Origin: Apus apus
Taxonomy: Eukaryota > Chordata > Aves > Apodiformes > Apodidae
Assembly (NCBI RefSeq): GCF_020740795.1
Contig: NC_067282.1
Coordinates: forward strand, 180,820,274 to 180,884,273
Direction: 5' to 3'
Length of the DNA: 64,000 nt
Positions 53,001 to 62,000 of the stretch are shown in pieces (the stretch's first letter is position 1; each line of letters opens with the position of its first letter). The position numbers and the translations under genes were made by a program. A model generated the notes under the pieces. The model was not told the DNA's origin, did no database searches, and saw only the letters and a program-made list of their open reading frames with translations.

Positions 53001-56000
53001 CTGCTTAGGGTTACATGAAAATATCTGTGCATTCACTAGACTTTTGAGATGGTTTCGGTAATACCATCTTCTCTCCCTTTCTCTGACAAAGAGTCCCTGA
53101 ACTTAATGAAAAAGAAAACACCAACTGTATGGAGATCACTTAAATCAACTAGAAAAGGAAGAAAACTATGTAAACTGCAAGTTCCAACTTTACTTTTCTG
53201 AATGGCCATTTCCTACAAAAATCACTGTTTTTTCCAGTGTTCAGTTTGGTTTTGAAGGCACATTTTGCCTCGGTATCAACAAGAAATCCATAGGAATTAG
53301 GTTTTGCTTATTTAATTTTTTTTTTTTCCATTTTTAACTTTTTTTTTTTTTTTTAAAGCAGGCAATAAATCTGAACTTCCATTATGACCTTAATTTCTTC
53401 TAAAAGATTTTGGTTTTCCTTAAATGTTTGAGAAGCAGTGGACTATTCAGTATGGCTTTCAGCATTGAGGAAACTACTTCAATTACTACAATATCAGGAG
53501 ACCTAAAAGACACCCAAGTATTACTACAAGTAAGTATTATTTCCTTAGTTTACCCTTTTGTCGGCATTTTAATCAATTTTGATCTCTCCTCAGATGATAA
53601 GTTTGTTTCCTCTTTTTCTTCTAGAGTGATTTCATTCTCCATGTTCAAAGAGTCATTCATTCTTAGAGTCAGCTTTTGTTTCATTTGCTGATCAGTAACA
53701 TTGCTTGATGGTGTATTTAGTTTATCAAGATCTTCTTTTGTCACTGCCTGCATTTTGAAACATTTTTCCTGGCGTTTTTGCTTTTCAACCTACAAAAAGA
53801 AAGTACTCATGTATTTCTCAGTGTTTCTAGAAGACAGAAACATAACATCCAAGACTGAGTAATTCAGGGTTTATCTCTGAAATAACATAAAATGATAATT
53901 TTTAAAAATTCATATAGAGAACCATTTTCACAAAATGAAATTAGAAAAGTGTATTAAATAATTGAAAGCACTTTGAGTTAACTAATGATTAAAGATACAA
54001 CAAAAACACAGCCCTTAGAAGGAAAACACTCACATACAACAGAAAAGTGAAAGTGTTACCAATGGACAAAGAGTCAGGACTGCACAATGTTAGTTGTAAA
54101 AACACATTACAAATCAAGCAGAAGTTGGCTGGGCCACTGATTCCTTAATGAGGCAGAAAAAAAAAAAAAAAGTAAAATGAAAAGATCCCAAAACCGCAAG
54201 CAGAAAGGGTTTCACAGCAAACATGAATTTTAGAAAAAGGCAATGAAGACACAACATGCAGAAATCACAGCAAATGAACAGATGAGTCAAGACCCTGTTC
54301 AGAAGCTATTTTCATTATTTGATTCAAGATCAGATCTGATGTCACCGGGTGCATTTCTTTTTATGGCAATAAAGCGATAACTACTTACACTAGAACTGAG
54401 TGCCACCTTATTGTTAAACTGGAACAAGAATGCATTGTGTTTTGCAACAATGGGGAAAAGGACAACTCTCCACTGCTCTCTTCATTCATAAGTAATCTAT
54501 TTCCATTAAAATGAAAACCAACATGCACAAAGTGTCTTCCCTTAATGATGAATAGCTAAAGTGAACAGGACCATTGATATGGAGAAGGACTAAAGAATAT
54601 GGAGAAGCACGTGAACTTCTACCTCTTTTTGCAGCTGTACTTTCTCCTTTGCCAAAGCCAGGAATACCATTTGCAGCATTCCCACCTTACTCTTAAATCT
54701 TTCCATATCTTGTTTTAGTTCTTCATCAAGATTCCTTTTCAGCATGCTACACGATTGCTGAGTGTTTGCAAAAAGACTTTCAGATTCTGTTTCTCCTATC
54801 TTACTATTGCCAATAAGGCAGTCCCTGGAAACATCACTGTTAAATCCAGAGTCTTTTCCAAGCTTCCTTTCTGTTACAAAAAGTGTATTTTCAACACTTG
54901 TAGAAACAGGTCTTATTTTAGGAAGAATACTAGAAACGTCATCCAAAATACTTGTTTTAAAGTTGTGCTTCGTAAAGTATTCAGGGCTTTCCTCTACATT
55001 TCTACTACTTTCATTTTCATTCTCTTCTATTTCCATAGCAAGCATTTTCTTTTCCTCTCCCTCTACTGGAAGAACCTTTGTGTCATCTGCATCATTTGTG
55101 CCATCTTCTCCATCTGTATTCCAGCTATCTTCCACGTTTGCATTTAAGTTATTTTGATCAGGAAGGACACCAAGACTCGGAATTACAATTTCCATTTTGG
55201 GTATTTTTCCACCTAGCATAAGTTTATCATCTCCAAATTGACCTTTACTTTCTAACTTATTACTTGACTCTGTCGCACGAGAGGAAACAACACAAGAACT
55301 CTTCCATTCTTCACTGAAGCCATCTTCAGACATTCCTTCCACAAGAGAAGCGGTTTCCTTTATTTCACCAAACAGCAGCTTCAGCTCTGCTGTAATGCTT
55401 TTAAAATTTGTTTTCAATTCCCTTTTCTCATTTTCAACCCACATTCTTTCATATCTTTCTTCCCAAGGTTTTGGACTAAAAGGCTTGTCAGCACTGTGTG
55501 ATTCCTCATTTTCTGCTTGGATGTCCTGATGTGAAATTTCCGCTTTGTCAGTCTGATTTTCTTGTGTTGTTTTTTCTACCAAGTTGGTAGTTTCTAAAAT
55601 ATATTTATCCTTAAGTAAACAAGTACAGACAGAAAGATTATCAAGAAAAAGGAAGTTACAGTTAATTTAGGCAAGTTCTGTTGCATCCATGTAACAGAAA
55701 TACTACAAACAGGACATTCTGGAAGCAATATTTATAATAAAAAAACCCAAGGAATAGTAAATTAAAAGTTCACTAAATCGTAATTTTCTTCAAAATAGAA
55801 GGACTTACTTTAGAGACAACTGTTTTTCTTGGATTACGTTTGTCTGAACAATAGGTTTGCTTTTACCTTTTAAGCTGCCTGCCTTCTGTAACTGGTGGAA
55901 TTTGTCAGAAAGCAATTTATTGTTTCTCTGTTTACTGCTTAAATGCCATTTTTAATTATAACTGCCTACATTTTCTCACTCTTCTTCCTCCATCATTCTC

Positions 56001-59000
56001 TACTGTCTGGCATTTTACAATCTCCTGCCAGTTAAGCTAATACAACGTGAATGAACATGACAAGCTTTTTACTGTCCACCACATGGACAATTGGCTAAGT
56101 TATGCTTATTTATTAATCCAAGATTCAAAAATACTAAATTCCATTCCAAGCTCCCAAAACCCCCATTTGTTAGGGAAACCTGTCCATTCCTTCCCTTTCT
56201 TCATTGTAAAAATCAGTAACTCCAGCTTGTATGAAAAGGGTAACATTCCTCAACCCCACTCAGTCTCCTCACATCTCTGATGCCACGCTCTGTTGCTCAG
56301 CAGTTCTCACTGCTTCCCTCACAGGTCACAGTTCTCTTGCTATGCCCCCTCCCCACATCCCTTAGCTCATAGTGCCTTCTAAATAGGGCTTTCAGCCTTG
56401 GTGGACTAACCCCACCCAACTCCTCACTCTTTTCTCATTAGCCAGGCCCTCTTCTCTCTGCAAAAATTCCGCTTTTCAGGATAGAGAAGGAGCACCTCAG
56501 CCAGCCACCATCTCTCTTGGCCTCTTCAGTACCAAGTTCATCACCCAACTACTACTACCTTCCAACACGCTTCAGTTCTGTGCTCTGCCTGTTAAAATTA
56601 AGCATGTCCCTCTTTCATGGTGCCTGGTTGTGAGGTGGAAATAATTTGCTCCACTCTCACTGGAGGTGTTACAGAAGACTATAGACCCATCTATCCAGCC
56701 CTGTCCTGTATGCTCCACAGAGATTACCTGTCCAGTTCCTCTGTAGAACACCCTCTGAAAAAACCCTTTTCAAGCACTTACTAACATGGCCAAACAAACG
56801 CATATCTTGAAGAGGCAGGAAAAGCATCAGAAAAATAAATAAAATCCAAATTTTCTTGTGTGAACTTTCTCTTAAATAGAAGACAACCAGGCATGCTTAA
56901 TCAAACAGATCAGCATTTTAGCAACTAAATTCCCATGCCTCTTGAATGCACACTTTGCATAAGGAAAAAAATGTGTTTGACCGCATTGTTTCTCCACACA
57001 GCACAGAAAACATGGGCCAGAAATTAAGCAATCCAGCTGGAATCAAAGCAGTACAACAGCAAGTATCCAACAGAATTACATGAATTTTACCCCATCATAA
57101 GAAGATTGTATCCAACTTTACTTCAGACTAACACAACCTTCATCTATGGGATTCTCCCTTCAGCATTATTGACTTACTGGCTACTTTTCTTTACCTTCAG
57201 TTATAATACAATTTATCAATTCATACTCTAATTCAAAATATTTGGTTTTACATACCTGCATCCCATAGTTTTCAATAGCACCCTTGACATCTTCATTTTC
57301 AGCTGGTGATGACATATGAAAGGCAGATCCTGAGTACTCACCTACAGTGAAAACCGCACATTTTTATAACCAGCATGGCTTAATGCTACTTATTTACACT
57401 TGAATATCTGTGAAAAAAATCTTAATACAAAATAAGACATCCCCTCAAATTTCTGAGCCGCTAGGGAGAAAATCATCACAATACAGATTTAATATGCATC
57501 TGTGTGAATGCCTTTAATCCATGGCATTTTACTTTCTAATTTTAAAGGGAAACTTAATGAATATCAATATAAATTGTCACAAATAAACCACTCCTGTTTC
57601 TTCAAGGTGCATGATGGAGTTAAGCTTTTTTCAGTCATGACCAGTGATAGGACAAGGAGTAATAGATACAAATTGGATCATAGGAGGTTTAAGGTTAATA
57701 TCAGAAAAAAATTTTTTACCGTGAGAGTGACAGAGCACTGGAACAGGCTGCCCAGAGAGGTTGTGGAGTCTCCTTCTCTGGAGACATTCAAAACCCGCCT
57801 GGACGCATCCCTGTGTGATGTACTCTAGGTGACCCTGCTCTGGCAGGGGGGTTGGACTAGATGATCTTTCGAGGTCCCTTCCAACCCCTAGGATTCTATG
57901 ATTCTATGATATCTCTCCTCCTCTGAGACACTGTGTGCCATGCAGTGGCTAGCTACATATTTTTAGCAATTTTAATTTCTCTGTGTTGTGCACAGAAGAT
58001 TACAAAGAAAATGAAATATTGAATATCTAAGGTTGCAGCTTTACTCCATGCATGAAACAACTCTGTCTTTAGACACAAACCTGGACCGAGCATTTCAGCC
58101 AAACTGTTGCCTCATCTGTTGACGAAGACATGGATAGCAGGCTGAATGAAAGACAGGCTTGTGAAATGTTGAGAAACAACCCATAATCCAGACGTTTCAC
58201 TTGTACTGCTGAAAACTGGATTTCCCCCTTTCCTCTCTCAGAATTTCAAAGTAATATTGGACAGGTCACAAACTCCTCAGAAACAGTCATTCCGTCTAGA
58301 CCCTCCATTAGTGGGTGCCTACCTTGAATCTCTGTTACAGCTGAGCACTGGACTCCAGATTGTCCCAGATACAGTTTAGAAGCAGCAATTAATTGTCACT
58401 GTTTGTGTGGAAAGCACACTGAACACTTTCAAATAACAAGTATTCAGAAAGAAACTTAAGCCCCACCAGCTCAAGTGTGGCATCTAAAAACAAAGATGGA
58501 GACTCTTCATCTCAATCACTCTGCACCTTCTTTCCTGCTCCTTAATTCTATGGTCTATATGCAATAGCTTTTCTATACACAATGCTTCATTGCTAAGGAG
58601 GAAAAGGTATTCTACAAGAAAAGTGAGCAAGAAGGGAGAAAATAGGTCTCATCATAAAGATAAAAAAGGATCTGGTATTATTGAGTCACAGGGCTAACCT
58701 CTCTTTCGGCATTTTCTGCTTTAGGTGACTCCTTTTGTAAGCTTTATTTTCTCCAAGGGGATAAGATTAGATACAAGCTTAGAGTTACAACCCACGTGTC
58801 TGAATTGGGAACCTAAGCTCCTCAGTCAGTCATACACGTCTCCAGAGGTCGTTACTAATCTCAAGTTACACAAGTGTGGAATAGCAGCTTTCTCCTTCTA
58901 ACTCAATCACTGGTGCCTGCAATTTCCTATATTTTCCATAATTTTTTGGGGGGGTATTTCCCACATCAGTCATTAGTGGGTTGGCAGCACTTACTTCACA

Positions 59001-62000
59001 GGGTTGTTATGACCATCTGTTGATGACTGTGATGCATTTCAGACAGTCTGACCAGTATTAAAGATAATAACAACAATAATTCATAATTATCTAACAATAA
59101 AGTTCTAAAAGGAAAACAGCCATTTTCCCCTTTTTCTTGTTTTTCAAGCTTATAGAGTAGATTTAGCCTGTAGATATCCCACTACCAAACTGTTTGCTGG
59201 CGGAGAGGACAGATGTGCTGGTGGTCAAGGAATATTTGTAGATGGCACCCCAGAAGGAACTCTATAGAGTGTCATAAATTATCACTACCGAGATGCTTAG
59301 AATAAGTAAACACTTACAAATAACCTCCATAATTTGGATATCAGCATCTTCCTTTCCTCCAACAGTTATGCACAGCTTTTGTAGAAGGGTCCATGTCCTT
59401 CCTACTAAAACTGCAATGTGGCTGTACTTGAACCACCAAGTCCCTCCCTCACTGAGCATACAGTTCTGGTAGTGCCACCTGGAAGGGGTGGCCAGAAGCA
59501 CTGGAGCCCAATGCAGCTCAGGAAAAATATCTGCATAAGATGTCACATTCATTTGCAACACCCTTTCAGAAAACAAAAGGAAAATAACTCAAGAGGGCAG
59601 AACTAGGCACAGACAGACACCCAGTGGGTTGGTAATATATACATAAACTTCTTAGGCGGTTACGATGTCTCCTAGAATGAGAGAAGTCTAGGTAAACCAG
59701 TGGGCTTGGAGTTTCTACTGTTCCTAGAAGACTCCCTCCTCCAAGAGCAGGGGGTGGTCAGGCAGATAGGAACCCTAGCAGAACCCTCACCTGGAATTGG
59801 CCACAGCACAGAGAACCAAGAATGTCAGGAAGTGTGTTTTTAAGAAACTGAAGGAAAACAAACTTAAGGACTGCCTGAAAAGGGAAGGTGACAGCATGTA
59901 TGGTGGAGGAAGCCTACATCACGAAGGGTTTTTACAGTGTTGAATGGCAGATTAGAGGAGGGAAGAGACATATGCATACACGCATATTTCAGTAGACCTG
60001 CTCCCAGAACACCCTGCTAGAGCCATTAAGTTTAGGAAAAAGTTTGCAAGTACAATGTGTTGGTCCATAAAAGAGCAATGAAAGGAGACTTTTTTGAATA
60101 CCTTCAATATACTCTGTGTCTCCTAAACCAAATTCCTCCAATAGATCTGCAAAACAAATACATCAAATGCTTTATTAAATACTCTTTTCCAGAAAGACTT
60201 TGACACTAAGTCCAGTACCACAAGAAGTAAACATTACCTGATTTCGGTTGTGCTTTTTTAGGAGAGGTTTCATTCATCTCCAAAACAGATTCAGGAGTCT
60301 TCAGCTATGAAAGACAAAATACAATGATAAAAAAATTAAATTCAAACTAACTACATTTGATTTAATGAGCAGAACAAGTAGTCAGTCTGACATAATAAAT
60401 ACTCACCTGTGAATTGTTGAGTGACTCTGAAAAGCCTGGAGGAGAAAAATGTTTTGTGAAGTGTTATTTTACTTAATTTAAGGTATATTTTACTCCATTC
60501 AGCATCAGAAGTATTTACAATAAGTATTAGTTGCAAGCATTATTGCATCAAGAGTATGATACCTAACATTTAATTGCCTCATCATACAGCACTTGTATTA
60601 GTATCCAAGAAATGGACAATGCATGCTTCCCATCGTGCACCTTGGATTTAAAAAATAATAGTCACAAATCTAGTGCAATCCATGTGAAGCAATAAGGTCA
60701 GGCTTGTTAGCAGAACAAGATCAAAATATTTCGTTCTTTTGAGGAGCTGAATCCTTTCTAAGGATTCTTTCAAAAGCCAAAGCTTGTCTGCTGTAATGAA
60801 TGAACACAAAATTGTCCCACAGCTCTGACTGTGATTAACCTATAGGAGTTCAATATTGAGAAGTATTTTCCTTTGTTTGATGGACAGAGAAAGCATGGCT
60901 GCAGACACTGACACCTCATACACATGCTGTTCAATGAGGCAAAATCAAGCTAGCTCTCATCAGATTGCTCTGGTTTAGCTTGCAAGGAAACAAAAAAACA
61001 AACTTTGCTTGGTTGTAATCTGCATTTATAGCATAGTTCCAATTTTATTTTATTTATTTATTTTTAAGAAACATTTTGTCCAACACAGAATGTATTTTTA
61101 AACTCTCACAATCTCAGGCCCACCTACATTTCTCAAATCCTGTTTCAGCTATCTTACAGTCTAAGTCCTCTCACGAAGGAAGTATATGAAATGTTACTCA
61201 GAATGGCTCCACAGCAAGTATTTCATATTTTAAAAAACCAAACCAAAACATTAAAAGTTCCAGTATCTTACTTCAGTAAACCTGGTGGTCTAGCAGTATG
61301 GAAATACCTTTGAAAGATTACCATAGTCACCTTCTACCCCCTTTTCATGCTGGTTTTAAACTTATAGTAGCATCATTCATAGAAGAGTTCTAGAATAGCC
61401 ACTCAACACATACATTTACAAGCTCCTAGGAGCTTGTAAAGTTTTGCTTCCAGCTAACTAAACCAAAATTGGAATAGTTTCTTCAGCTATTCCATTGTAC
61501 TTATACTACAAGCAGGACTGACAAACCACTTGTAAAGAGAGAAATCCTTCAGAAAAGAGTTCTACCCCTACAGCAAAACTTCTCTGCCAAAACTTCCTGT
61601 GCTCCAGACGCTCAGGAGATGAGTGTCACAAAATACAGGCAGCAACCCTTAGCAACAAAACCTGAACTTTTGGTCACATTTTAGCTTTTAGGCAAAGCAC
61701 AACAGAAAGCTATCAAATATTAAGCTAGGAAAAACAAAACAAAACGCTTTGCCAGATCACATCTTTCTTCTGCTGCATTGTCATCTAAGAACATTTAAAT
61801 GTTCAGACAGTTCAGTCCTAAACCACATACACTTTTGTCACTATGCAAGAAGTACCTGAATCCAAAAAGACCACAAATACGTTCAAAGAACACACACAAC
61901 ACGAACAAGACAACTTCCTTCACATGGTGGTCAGCTGTGATAACTGGTGTTAATTAAAAAATACTAAGCACTGCATTTGTGTAGTGCACACCCATATTGT

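Noticed and set aside
54755-55157. Two plus-strand open frames of about 130 codons
   Set aside because: They are antisense shadows of the minus-strand exon w7, which has family similarity and matching splice phases.
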